A DNA stretch of 64,000 nucleotides, taken from NCBI GenBank assembly GCA_030374805.1, contig JARGSG010000224.1, positions 558,001-622,000 on the forward strand, written 5' to 3'. Positions 51,404-61,981 of the stretch are shown piece after piece (within the stretch, counting starts at the first letter, position 1; each line of letters opens with the position of its first letter). The stretch is from Gracilaria gracilis. Taxonomy: Eukaryota > Rhodophyta > Florideophyceae > Gracilariales > Gracilariaceae. The position numbers were made by a program, and so were the translations under genes. The notes under the pieces were generated by a model. It was not told the DNA's origin and ran no database searches. It saw only the letters and a list, made by a program, of their open reading frames with translations.

Positions 51404-52840
51404 ATGCCCGTCGCTCCGCGCGCCGCTATGCCCGACAGTACGCCGCCTCCGTCCACGCCCACTCCGCCTTCCACACCGCCGCCGTTGCCACATCCTCCCG
51501 GCCTACTTAATCTCGGCAACACCTGCTACATCAACTCTGTGTTGCAGGTGCTGTACAATCAGCCGCAGTTTCGCACCGCGCTTGCGCACTGGGGTGGCCC
51601 CTCCTCGTCCGAATTTTCTTGCGAGCTCGCTCATGCGCTACAGTCACTGTTCCGCACGCTCGACCACACGCAATTGCTACAGAGGGAAACGCTTCGCAAC
51701 AATACGCTACCCACCGCCGACGACGACGAGCGCGATACGCTCGACACTGATCCGCTTGACGATCTCTGCGAGAATGTTGACTACGTCTCACCCTCCGCCT
51801 TCGTCAATCTCCTACGCGACGAGCGATGCGACTTCGAGGCCGTCGGCCAGCAGGACGCGCACGAATTCCTCCGCTTCCTGCTGGACAAGGTCGATGACGC
51901 CCTCAAATTACACCCACCAGTCCTCGATTGTGCCCGCACTGATGCTCCACAGTCCCCTCCGCCGGAGCGCACTTCCGCCCAACAACTCGGTAGGCTGCGA
52001 GGGGGAGAGGCCGCCAAGCACGACAACCCAGACGTACCCAGCAGTGCAGTTGCCGCCCCTATCAAGGCGAAGGGCACGGAAGTGCCTCGCTTGGCGAAGA
52101 GAAGGCGCGTTTCGGAAGCTTCAGATGCTTCGGAGCCAAATTCCCCCGTGGAAGACTCCCGGCCGCGGAAGCGCTTTCGTCCTACGCTGGTACCAGACTT
52201 GTTCGAGGGAAAAGCCGTAACCGCCACACGGTGTGACTTTTGCGAATCAATGTCCAACCGCGCCGAACAGTTTTTGGATGTATCTCTACCCGTGGAGGCT
52301 GGACGCAATCTCAACTGGGCTTGGTCCAAGACTGGTGCCAAGGAGAAGCTGGTAGGTGTTAATAAGTATAGCTGCGACACCTGCAACACCTACACAGAAG
52401 CCCAAAGATGGTGGCGTGTAGTGACCCTTCCAAAGGTCTTGACGGTTCACCTTAAGCTCTTCGCTTTTGATTCTCCGTACACGAGCTCGGGTGAAAAGGT
52501 TGCAGTCGCAATGCCGTGTCCTTTTGAGATGCGCCTGTCAGAATGGTGTACGGATGATTGCGAGCAGCGAGACATGCTTTACCGTCTTAGCGCCGTAATT
52601 GTACATGAGGGAAATGGTGCGTCTTCGGGCCATTATTACTCTTACATATACCGAGACGACAAAGCAGAGTGGTATGTCTTCGACGACTCTCTCGTCTCAG
52701 TCGTATCAAAAAGAGATTTGGAAGAGAAGCTCTTCACAACGGTAAGATCGCGACGAACAGCATACCTGCTGTTTTACACTCAGAACCCGACATCGGAGGT
52801 GGCAGCGTCATCTCGGAGTGACCCGAATCCATCGAGCTAG
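51404..52840 (+). CDS. Ubiquitin-specific protease, USP12/USP46 type
   Basis: The 478-residue cysteine deubiquitinase has a short Pro-rich N-terminus. The Cys box is GLLNLGNTCYINSVLQVLY (Cys41); then come VGQQDAHEFL, zinc-binding CDFC and CDTC pairs (about 282 and 325), and the His box GNGASSGHYYSYI (His410) with WYVFDDS (Asp428). All catalytic residues are present. The short length and two CxxC pairs fit the USP12/46 (yeast Ubp9/13) group, whose members remove ubiquitin from histones and endocytic cargo. A disordered Arg-rich insert (about 180-270) sits between the subdomains. Met at 51428 is an alternative start. Confidence 0.9.
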   Translation: MPVAPRAAMPDSTPPPSTPTPPSTPPPLPHPPGLLNLGNTCYINSVLQVLYNQPQFRTALAHWGGPSSSEFSCELAHALQSLFRTLDHTQLLQRETLRNNTLPTADDDERDTLDTDPLDDLCENVDYVSPSAFVNLLRDERCDFEAVGQQDAHEFLRFLLDKVDDALKLHPPVLDCARTDAPQSPPPERTSAQQLGRLRGGEAAKHDNPDVPSSAVAAPIKAKGTEVPRLAKRRRVSEASDASEPNSPVEDSRPRKRFRPTLVPDLFEGKAVTATRCDFCESMSNRAEQFLDVSLPVEAGRNLNWAWSKTGAKEKLVGVNKYSCDTCNTYTEAQRWWRVVTLPKVLTVHLKLFAFDSPYTSSGEKVAVAMPCPFEMRLSEWCTDDCEQRDMLYRLSAVIVHEGNGASSGHYYSYIYRDDKAEWYVFDDSLVSVVSKRDLEEKLFTTVRSRRTAYLLFYTQNPTSEVAASSRSDPNPSS

Positions 52841-53343
52841 CTTTCCTCTTCCTCAAAGCATGGGCTGAGCGGCTAGTGTCGAACGCTTCGGGTGCCGTTT
52901 TGCCCAGTACTCAAGCCACTCTAGGGGGGTCCTGTAAAAATATTGTCCTCTTCCGTTGTAATTTCTTTCTCCCAGGTGCATCGAGTAAATTCGCTAGCGA
53001 AAAGACTTGAGGCCACTCCAGAATCAAGGCTCAAGAACACTGTTTCGAGAGTGTGGATCGGAGAATCGTCAAAATGGCATCTGCTCGTGCGCCATCTAGA
53101 TAGCTAATACCATCTAACAATCATGGGATAGATCGCTCATAGGACTGAGCAGCTATTTGAAGTGTCACCTGGAGGGAAGTATCGCCTGTCAGATAGGAAG
53201 CACTGCGATGTGTCATGGTTGATCTGTTAAACCATGACGAAGTAACGATGAAACGCCTGTTTGCCCTGGAATCCAGATTCCGGAAGTATCTGGAAAACAA
53301 ATGAGCGATCGCTTCCCAACTGAATCACAAGAGAAGACTCTAG
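52841..53343. other. Intergenic region
   Basis: About 500 bases after the USP gene with no feature recognised. Confidence 0.45.
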
Positions 53344-53949
53344 TTAGCCATCGATAATTGTTTCCACAGGACTTCTCTGGATTCTATACACTGAGATTAG
53401 AAATAGGACAGTAAGGGTTTCTAATGGTGATGGCAAAGTCGGCAGATAGTCGTGATTTTCCCAATACAAATTCGAGCGCAAAGAGTCTCGTGCGGAAAGC
53501 TCGGAATGCAGCCTCAAAACCAAAATGTCATCTTTGATCTCAAGTCGGCCTTCGTATATATAGTCCGTGTTGAGGGTCTGCTTTGTAACCTTACGGTCGA
53601 AAAAGTTTATGTAGCCCTCAACCGCTTCTCTCCTTCCGCCTATTACCGCCCCCTTCTCGGACAGTAATTTCACGAAAACGGAGAACCGAAATGCAAGGCC
53701 CTGCCTTCTGTCAAAGCCAATTTCTTCCGAGTAAGACCACATTCGGCCTCCCCAAAACATGCAGGGCATATCCGGTCCGAGTCCGAGTTGCGACTCGAGC
53801 CTCTGCCAAGCCACCAGAGGTTCCCATACCAGACGTGGGGTTGGCTTCCAAGGCAGGCAAAACTGGAACTTGCTGCGTGAATCTTTGGCCACTACCCGTA
53901 TTTGGGAATTACAACTGGTTCCTAAGCGTATATGATCGAGAGCTGGCAT
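53344..53949 (-). CDS. Hypothetical protein, weak candidate
   Basis: A 201-residue frame overlaps the 5' end of the plus-strand gene at 53691. The non-overlapping part (53344-53690) reads like protein (GYINFFDRKVTKQTLNTDY, then RLEIKDDILVLRL), without stops and with a hydrophobic segment near the C-terminus. A truncated or spliced minus-strand gene is possible. No family is recognised. Confidence 0.25.
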   Translation of the reverse strand: MPALDHIRLGTSCNSQIRVVAKDSRSKFQFCLPWKPTPRLVWEPLVAWQRLESQLGLGPDMPCMFWGGRMWSYSEEIGFDRRQGLAFRFSVFVKLLSEKGAVIGGRREAVEGYINFFDRKVTKQTLNTDYIYEGRLEIKDDILVLRLHSELSARDSLRSNLYWENHDYLPTLPSPLETLTVLFLISVYRIQRSPVETIIDG

Positions 53950-54743
53950 CGAATACCGGTCCGTTCATTATCAACCACGATAACAATTGTGACATCAGCA
54001 TATCCTTCCAAGCGGCAGAAAAACCGGTAGACAAAAACGAAGGTAAGTCGCATATGAGCTTCTCAGGTATAGCAACAGGAAACATAAATGTCCCATTCGC
54101 ATTGAGAAAACTGGAATATGAGGGTACGAAATATCAACTTCGCTTGTATGAAAAGGGCGGTGGCGAGCCGTTCTTCTCGAGAAAGAACGAAATTCACATT
54201 ATGGAACCGAAATCTAATCCCAATGAAGAACAGTATGCAAGTGATCCATGGAAGGATCCGGCACCCACCTTTTCAGTGACTGCAAGACTTTCGTCGTTTG
54301 AAGTACGAGATATGTTCAGTGGCGCGGGGTCCGAGCCACGGACCCATTCAGCTCTGGAATACTTTGCCATGAATCTATTTCCAATATTCCCTTTCAACAA
54401 GTATTCATGCTTCGTTTGCGTCTGGCGACAAAGCCGAGGAACATGCCCAGTCGCAATTGATAAGCTTAATAAGGGCATACGGTTATCATTTTTTGACCCA
54501 CTCGAACTTCCAGCAGAGGTTAAGACGAAGCCGAAAACGGCAGCACGATTTGCAGTGAAAAGCTTCAAAGGAGCTGTTACCGACACTGGCGTTCACGAGC
54601 AGCACCAGCTTTTGCTACGTGCAATTAAAGCGTCTGGGACTTACGAGGCTGCATCTGAAGCCGACTACAGGATAGTTGTCAGAAATGATCCGGGTGTCTT
54701 CTCACCCCAGCGACAAAATGAACTATGGATTCAAATAGTGTGA
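53691..54743 (+). CDS. Plastid protein with SOUL-like C-terminal segments
   Basis: The 350-residue protein has a clear transit peptide: positively charged, with Phe, ending VRVRVATRASA at about residue 39. Two segments ending in the pattern R-x-NE-[IL]-x-I (FFSRKNEIHI at about 167 and FSPQRQNELWIQI at the C-terminus) resemble the closing strand of SOUL/HBP heme-binding barrels (RRNEVW), suggesting a tandem barrel. The resemblance is short and I could not confirm the rest of the fold. A plastid lipid- or heme-binding protein is the working idea. Confidence 0.5.
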   Translation: MQGPAFCQSQFLPSKTTFGLPKTCRAYPVRVRVATRASAKPPEVPIPDVGLASKAGKTGTCCVNLWPLPVFGNYNWFLSVYDRELASNTGPFIINHDNNCDISISFQAAEKPVDKNEGKSHMSFSGIATGNINVPFALRKLEYEGTKYQLRLYEKGGGEPFFSRKNEIHIMEPKSNPNEEQYASDPWKDPAPTFSVTARLSSFEVRDMFSGAGSEPRTHSALEYFAMNLFPIFPFNKYSCFVCVWRQSRGTCPVAIDKLNKGIRLSFFDPLELPAEVKTKPKTAARFAVKSFKGAVTDTGVHEQHQLLLRAIKASGTYEAASEADYRIVVRNDPGVFSPQRQNELWIQIV

Positions 54744-55229
54744 CAAGGCAAGGGCCTTCGCTATACCCAAGGAAATGACTGAAAGATATAAAGCACACCC
54801 GCAAGGAAAAGAATATTGGAGTTTGTCAAGTGTGATTCTACTTCGCTTGAAAGGAAGTATAATTAGAAGATCTGGTCCCGATCTTTTCTTGCTGGTCTTT
54901 ACATCAGCCGCATTGACGTCTTTCCAGATCTCCAACTCTCCAACACTCGAGTAATACTTAACCATACGCGTAGTTTCACATTCCTGCCGGAACTGCCGGC
55001 GGATTTACCATCACATAACAGGAGCTCCTTTCGCTGGATGCTCATCTAAGCATTGGTAACATCTCCAACATGATGAGATGACCCGTCGGACCAGGGCTCA
55101 TTTTCATGCAATTCACAGTGGATGAGCTGATAGATATCAAAGCATCTTGAGCTCTTGTTCGCCAATGTCCTTTGTTGTAGCGAAGATTCCCTCGCCATTA
55201 CTCCAAAGACACTAACGAAGTTATCCTCC
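54744..55229. other. Convergent intergenic region
   Basis: About 490 bases between convergent 3' ends. Short unsupported minus-strand frames only. Confidence 0.4.
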
Positions 55230-56561
55230 TCAGTCGACCTTGGTATTACTTGACTTCTCAAAAATAGACATCCGGTTCGCTTTCGACTCCATCCAGAGGG
55301 AAAGAAGCACAGCCATGTGGCATATGTTCAAAACAACGGCTGTTACCGCGGAAGGTGGAAAACTGTTGAAGACAATCTCAATGGTCGCCATGATCATAAC
55401 TTTTGCGATTATAGGATATGGTCCTCCCCATATAAGAAAAGGTATTGTATGTGCATACCATGCGTAAAACTGGTAGTGCAATGTTCGCGCAAATACAATA
55501 CCGACGAAATTCGAAGTGAACAGAACTGTCGCCACGTGCAATGGATGAAGTTTCCGACGCTCGTCTTTGAACATATGGCGAATAACAGCTCGACCTTCCA
55601 TTTCTTCCGGGAGAAGCAAGCCCGCCAAACCACCATCCTGACCAGAAGTCCAACGGTAGTGAGCGAAAAGGAGAAGAATACAGAGATGAAGGAACAACAA
55701 AGAGACGGCGAGCTTCTTATCAAGAAAAGAATGTTCAGATAAGAACGCGCCGTTAACGCTCCATTCGTACAGAAACTCTCTGGAAAGTTCAAATGCGCGA
55801 GCAAGGTAACTCCCAGGGGCGTGAAGAAGAAAAGGAAGTCCAAGTAGGATCTGCAGGCCGAGGCATATTCCTATGACACGGCGCAGAAAACCACCAAAAC
55901 CACGCGCTTGGCAAAGTAACACAGCCAGACCGGGTGCGTACAAGAGTGCATTCATTTTGACCGACACAGAAAAGCTGTACACGAGACATCCCAAGCTCCA
56001 TTGATTGTACATAAAGAGCAAAACGGCGACGTAAATAAGCATCGTTTGAACGCAGTCATTAAACAGTCGAAGTACAAACAACGACACTAGCCTTCTCGAC
56101 AAGAACAGAAACCCAACGATAAGGAACGGAAACCGATACAAGTCCTTATCATGAACATCTGGATGAGACCTGTAGTAAATCGCAAGCACTATCGCAAGGG
56201 TCAATGAATGGAGAACCGCGAAGATATACTGCGCCAGTCGGATATCACTGCCGTGATATGTTACGTAGAACAGAATGGAGTAGATATACACGAAGCCAGC
56301 TGGATACACCAGCGGACCAGTACCCCCTCGTAGCTGTTTATAGTCAAGCTCCCTATCTTCAACGACGCCAGCGACTTCTTCCATGTATGCCTCCCAATCG
56401 ATTTCTGTGTATGGAACCTTCTTGATGATAAGAACACATCCCAGAAAATTGATGAGAACTAGTGCTGTTGATATGAGAACGAAGCGTCTCCGGAAAATGT
56501 CCTCAGCAGCTTGCACAACTTTGAAAGCCGACGAAGACGATCTTTCATCTCTGATCTTCAT
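55230..56561 (-). CDS. ALG3: Dol-P-Man:Man5GlcNAc2-PP-Dol alpha-1,3-mannosyltransferase
   Basis: ALG3 (family GT58) adds the first lumenal mannose to the N-glycan precursor in the ER. The 443-residue protein has about ten membrane helices. The family signature is present: YTEIDWEAYMEEVAG near the N-terminus, then DYKQLRGGTGPLVYPAGFVYIY, LFNDCVQTMLIY, FSVSVKMNALLYAP, FLYEWSVNGAFLSE and HYQFYAWYAHTIPFLIW. All are typical of an active enzyme. The C-terminus lacks the canonical KKxx retrieval signal. The start Met precedes a short polar segment before the first helix. Confidence 0.95.
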   Translation of the reverse strand: MKIRDERSSSSAFKVVQAAEDIFRRRFVLISTALVLINFLGCVLIIKKVPYTEIDWEAYMEEVAGVVEDRELDYKQLRGGTGPLVYPAGFVYIYSILFYVTYHGSDIRLAQYIFAVLHSLTLAIVLAIYYRSHPDVHDKDLYRFPFLIVGFLFLSRRLVSLFVLRLFNDCVQTMLIYVAVLLFMYNQWSLGCLVYSFSVSVKMNALLYAPGLAVLLCQARGFGGFLRRVIGICLGLQILLGLPFLLHAPGSYLARAFELSREFLYEWSVNGAFLSEHSFLDKKLAVSLLFLHLCILLLFAHYRWTSGQDGGLAGLLLPEEMEGRAVIRHMFKDERRKLHPLHVATVLFTSNFVGIVFARTLHYQFYAWYAHTIPFLIWGGPYPIIAKVMIMATIEIVFNSFPPSAVTAVVLNICHMAVLLSLWMESKANRMSIFEKSSNTKVD

Positions 56562-57249
56562 GGAAGCGTTACAAGGCAGCTTATCATAGCCTTGTGACGG
56601 TGGCCAGAAACCGTTGAAAGTTTGGGGACACCGTCAGGCTACAGATTCCGCCCAATTCAAGGATCGCGTATTTGGTTCAGAACGCATTCGCGCATAATCC
56701 TGCAACAATCAATGTGGTGAACTTTGGGAGCGGTGGAAGGAAGATCATGTCAGAAGAAATTATGCCTGGGGGATGCAATGACTCGATTTGATCATGACGA
56801 GAGTGCAAATCCTTCGATGACCGAAGGCCTTACGCAATATGTTATGAAAGTGTTGTGTTCTAGTCCAATGAACGAAGAAAGCACTGCTTCGAAAATTTCC
56901 ATTTCTCGAGGACTTCCCTTCTACTTTCGTAATACATGCCTTTCATTGGTGAAAGGTGAATGTATAAAGGTAAGAGATGGCGAGACATACAAAATTTGTA
57001 ATTATGGATCTTGTTGATCTTCGCATGTGTACACGTATACGCGGTCATGATCCTCTAAACAAGGCCAGTTTGCATACACCCAGCCAGCAGCAGTATCTAT
57101 TGCATGAATCCTTCGGCTGACTACACCTTCGTAGAATGGTTTGTAAACGAGAGCATATCCTTCATCGTATACTTCTGTTGTTTCTCTACTCGCCTTCCCT
57201 CCCATCATCGAGCTTTGTAACTAACCTCTTTCAAGCTCTTAGACATTCT
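56562..57249. promoter_or_regulatory. Divergent region between ALG3 and TRM5 with a 5' UTR intron
   Basis: A predicted 100-nt intron (57143-57242) has GTAAAC, AACTAAC at 57219-57225 and CTTAG, seven bases before the TRM5 ATG. It does not extend the reading frame. A plus-strand frame at about 56778-57017 (MTRFDHDESANPSMTEGLTQ) has a GTAAGA donor but no partner exon was found. Confidence 0.5.
57143..57242 (+). other. Predicted 5' UTR intron of TRM5
   Basis: GTAAAC donor (as in the GT14 gene), AACTAAC branch point, AG at 57241-57242. The upstream exon is out of frame or closed by TAG, so it is probably noncoding. Confidence 0.5.
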
Positions 57250-58695
57250 ATGGCCCTCGCATTTGTGAAGACTGTCTTTCAACTAATTATTTCAAGGTCA
57301 AGTCAACGTCCTGGTCAGATGCCCGGCTCAGTCAGCCGGTCGAAGCCTGAGGTAACTTCCATGGATAGAAGTCTTTTTTCAGAGAAATATAAGGTATACG
57401 CCCTCCGAGTGCCGGCCAAACTATGTCATGGAACCCGAAAAGCAATCAAGCACCACGCTTTGGCAATGCATCGCGTCTTGTCTGTTTTAAAACCACTACC
57501 TGATGAGCAGCGTAAGCCTGCTATCATGTTTCTACTTCTGAAATATCTTGCAGAACATCCCCCTGCAAGTAGCACAAGTTCTCCTCGAGGTAACGCGGAA
57601 GCATCTTTGGTTGAAGCTTCGAACGAGGATGTCGCCAACAAATTGCGGGAGTCCCAAGTCCCTGCGTCTATCTCGGCTCCCGTGCAATCATTCCTGAAGC
57701 AAGTTAAATCTGATGACATCTTCACAAAGGAGGTACAGATAGACTACACACATTGGTCTATTGAGGCCATATTGAACAAACTAATGCCCGAAGGCATCAC
57801 AATACCAGCATCATTTGAATCAATTGGACATATCGCTCATCTCAATTTGCGGGAGGAGCAGTTACCGTTTAAAAACCTCATAGGTCAAGTGATGTTGGAC
57901 AAACTCGGCCCAAGAGTGAAAACAATCGTGAACAAACTTGAAAACACTGGGGGGCCGTATCGCACCTTTGCTATGGAGGTTCTAGCTGGCGATGACAATT
58001 TGATCACGTCCGTGAAGGAGAATGGGTGCACGTTTAGAATGGACTTCTCGAAGGTGTACTGGAACTCCAGACTAGAAACAGAGCATCGAAAGATTATCGG
58101 TACCTTGAAGAAAGATGACGTTCTTGCCGATGCGTTTTGTGGCATCGGACCGTTCACAGTACCTGCGGCCAAACAGAAAAAGTGCAGAATGGTGTACGCC
58201 AATGATCTTAATCCATCATCTGTAGAATATCTGAGGGAGAACGTGAAACTAAATAAGGTGGAAGAAGAATCTATCGTGACGTCTTGTTCATGTGCGAGGA
58301 CGTTCTTAACGCGCTTAGTGAAAGAGGAACACATACCTATCACCATAGTCGTTATGAACTTTCCTGCAGGAGCGCCGGAGTTTTTAGACGTGTTCAGAGG
58401 TTTGTATGACGATTGGGAGGGTGAGTTGCCGACAATGCCGCTCATTCATTGCTATTGTTTCGTGAAAGGTGTGGACGACTTACAAAGTGCTCGGGAGAGA
58501 ACAAGAACGGCTTTGTGCGGGCATCTGGACGACGCGATACGAATTTTGCCAGACACAGACATACTCGTAAGAGATGTTAGAGATGTTGCGCCACGGAAGC
58601 GACAGGTTTGCGTGACGGTACGCGTGCCTAGAGAAGTTGCTGGCAAACGAGAACTTGTGGAAGAACCTTTACAAAAGAAAGCGCGGGTAAAATGA
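57250..58695 (+). CDS. TRM5: tRNA (guanine37-N1)-methyltransferase
   Basis: Trm5 makes m1G37 next to the anticodon, which prevents frameshifting. The 481-residue protein has a probable mitochondrial or dual-targeting presequence (ALAFVKTVFQLIISRSS). The TRM5/TYW2 domain then shows IGHIAHLNLREEQLPFKNLIG, the SAM-binding FCGIGPFTVPAA, the acidic NDLNPSSVEYLREN and the catalytic MNFPAGAPEFLD (the N-x-P motif). A poorly conserved Ser/Glu-rich insert lies at about 105-150. The ATG at 57250 follows a 5' UTR intron. Confidence 0.94.
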   Translation: MALAFVKTVFQLIISRSSQRPGQMPGSVSRSKPEVTSMDRSLFSEKYKVYALRVPAKLCHGTRKAIKHHALAMHRVLSVLKPLPDEQRKPAIMFLLLKYLAEHPPASSTSSPRGNAEASLVEASNEDVANKLRESQVPASISAPVQSFLKQVKSDDIFTKEVQIDYTHWSIEAILNKLMPEGITIPASFESIGHIAHLNLREEQLPFKNLIGQVMLDKLGPRVKTIVNKLENTGGPYRTFAMEVLAGDDNLITSVKENGCTFRMDFSKVYWNSRLETEHRKIIGTLKKDDVLADAFCGIGPFTVPAAKQKKCRMVYANDLNPSSVEYLRENVKLNKVEEESIVTSCSCARTFLTRLVKEEHIPITIVVMNFPAGAPEFLDVFRGLYDDWEGELPTMPLIHCYCFVKGVDDLQSARERTRTALCGHLDDAIRILPDTDILVRDVRDVAPRKRQVCVTVRVPREVAGKRELVEEPLQKKARVK

Positions 58696-59087
58696 GAGTG
58701 AATACCAGTGGAACCACACACGCAAGACGTTATAATTACTAACGCGATGCTAATGGGCTACCCTTAGTAATGTCACTGAGAATGCTGTGGCTAGGTGGGG
58801 CCAGCATCCCAGCATCTTGTTCACTGGGGCTCAGTGCAAGTGGTTGGCCATATTAATGTACATTGAAGTCAAAACAAAGGCACAACCACCTCATTGCGCA
58901 TAATATGTACGGCAGTCGTATATGCAAGGTCGTGTGACGCCTTCGTGTTGAGGTTCGCGTACATAGCAACATCGTAGTGGAGTGTTACCACTAAAGCTAT
59001 CCGACAAGGAACTTCAAGTTTAGGTGTAAAGATACACCTTTTGGTTTGAGCTTCAAACTTGTGGAGCTTTCAAAGCCATGTTACACC
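58696..59087. other. Convergent intergenic region with the histone H3 3' stem-loop
   Basis: Holds the 3' ends of TRM5 and H3. TACCCTTAGTA occurs near 58760. The stem-loop is listed separately. Confidence 0.5.
59022..59039 (-). terminator. Histone-type 3' stem-loop of the H3 gene
   Basis: On the H3 strand the sequence AGGTGTATCTTTACACCT folds into a 7-bp stem with a UCUU tetraloop about 50 bases after the stop. It has the size and spacing of the SLBP-bound histone mRNA terminus of animals and green algae. Confidence 0.6.
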
Positions 59088-60569
<1,482 letters not shown>

Positions 60570-61981
60570 GCTGCCTGTTGGTAGTTACTTGGTGATGTCT
60601 GTCTGGATGCACAGCTGAAGCTGCTGGACGCGCTACTCTGAAAACAAATGGTGGTTTCTTACCACCAAGAACTGAAAAACTTGTTCGGCTGTAATTGTGT
60701 GTGGAGGTCCCTGTTGTGGATGGAAGCTTGCCCCTTGGTCGGTAGTAAAGACGACGATGGTCGGTAGTATAGGACGACGATGAGTTGAGTTGGCATCGGT
60801 GATCGGTGTGGATGAGCGAAACATTTGTGTTGTGCGACTGACTGTTTGTACATTGGTCGCGAGACTTGGACATTGGAGAAATGGTGGTAGCTATAACCTC
60901 GGGCGTGGTTTGGAAGGCAGTAGATGAACTCAGGATGCGCATAGCCTGACCTGTGTGTTGTCTGTTCTGCTTGTGCGCGGGCTCGCGGAATCTACATTCG
61001 AAAGTCTGTGAATGAAAATAAACTTGGTCGACTTGAAGTTGTGCAATATAAGCACCGCTTCCACGCTTCAAGCGAGTTCCTTCGCGCCTCATGAGACATG
61101 CGACTGCTTTCTGCAGATGTCAGCAGCTGCCGACGTAGTTGGTAGACACACGGCCTGTCACGACTCACGGCGCCGAGGGTTTGCTACAGTACCTGAGTGC
61201 AGAAAGACGCACGTAACCGACGGCACTTTTGAGATGCAACGAGGAAACAAGGAGGCGGTGGGCAGGGAACGTCGACGGACGGTGCCCAAACGGTGGGAGC
61301 ACGACCGTCACAGCCCTACAACAAACCAGAGCGCACGCAGCACCGACGGTTGTCTCCCCAGTCGGCGTAGCGCGCGCGACGGCGCGACGGAGGCGCACGG
61401 CCAACCTGAGATCGAGCCCAACTGTAAGATACCCGTAGTACACATACCGTTGGAGAGATTATGCAGTAAGTTCTGAAATTTTGCACGCGCACGGCGGTGC
61501 ACACGCGGCAGGAGGACGCGGCGCGGAATTGCGCGCGCGGCAAATTATCGTTCAAACAAATTTCGAAAAAACGCACCCATCCAAAAAAGCATCCGATTCT
61601 ATGACCGAGCACAGCCAATGGCGTTCGTGCATACGGACAGACTGTCCAGTGGACCTCACCTCGCAGCAGAGCACCCATCTGCAGAGCTGGTCGGCGCACA
61701 TGCCATGCGCCACTGCTCGCTCCCTCGTCGCGTTCACCAGCTCTACCGCGCTTTCCGTCCGCCACCACTACCTCCACCGTACTTACGTTCCTTGCCTCTC
61801 CCCCTCCCTCCTCCGCTTCCTCCACTGCTTCGCGCTCCAGCGCTTCTTGTGCGAACGCTCTACTTCAGCACTTGTCGAGTCGCGCCCTTGCACTTGCGCA
61901 CGCTTAGCGCTCGACGCCGCTTATGCCCGCGTGATCGCTGCGCGCCGCCTCGGCCCTCTCCTGGTCGGCGTGCGCTTCGTC
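60570..61981. other. Region between H4 and SNF1 with the H4 stem-loop
   Basis: About 1.4 kb. The first part holds the H4 3' stem-loop; the rest is promoter and 5' UTR of the kinase gene. The open frame upstream of 61982 is a Ser/Arg-rich leader without family similarity. Confidence 0.45.
60649..60667 (+). terminator. Histone-type 3' stem-loop of the H4 gene
   Basis: TGGTGGTTTCTTACCACCA forms a 7-bp stem with a 5-nt loop about 80 bases after the stop, followed by AAGAACTG, which looks like the purine-rich U7-binding downstream element of animal histone genes. Confidence 0.58.

Noticed and set aside
57002..57208. Minus-strand 68-codon frame (EVYDEGYALVYKP) in front of TRM5
   Set aside because: It looks protein-like but overlaps the predicted TRM5 5' UTR intron and has no recognisable family, so I do not annotate it.
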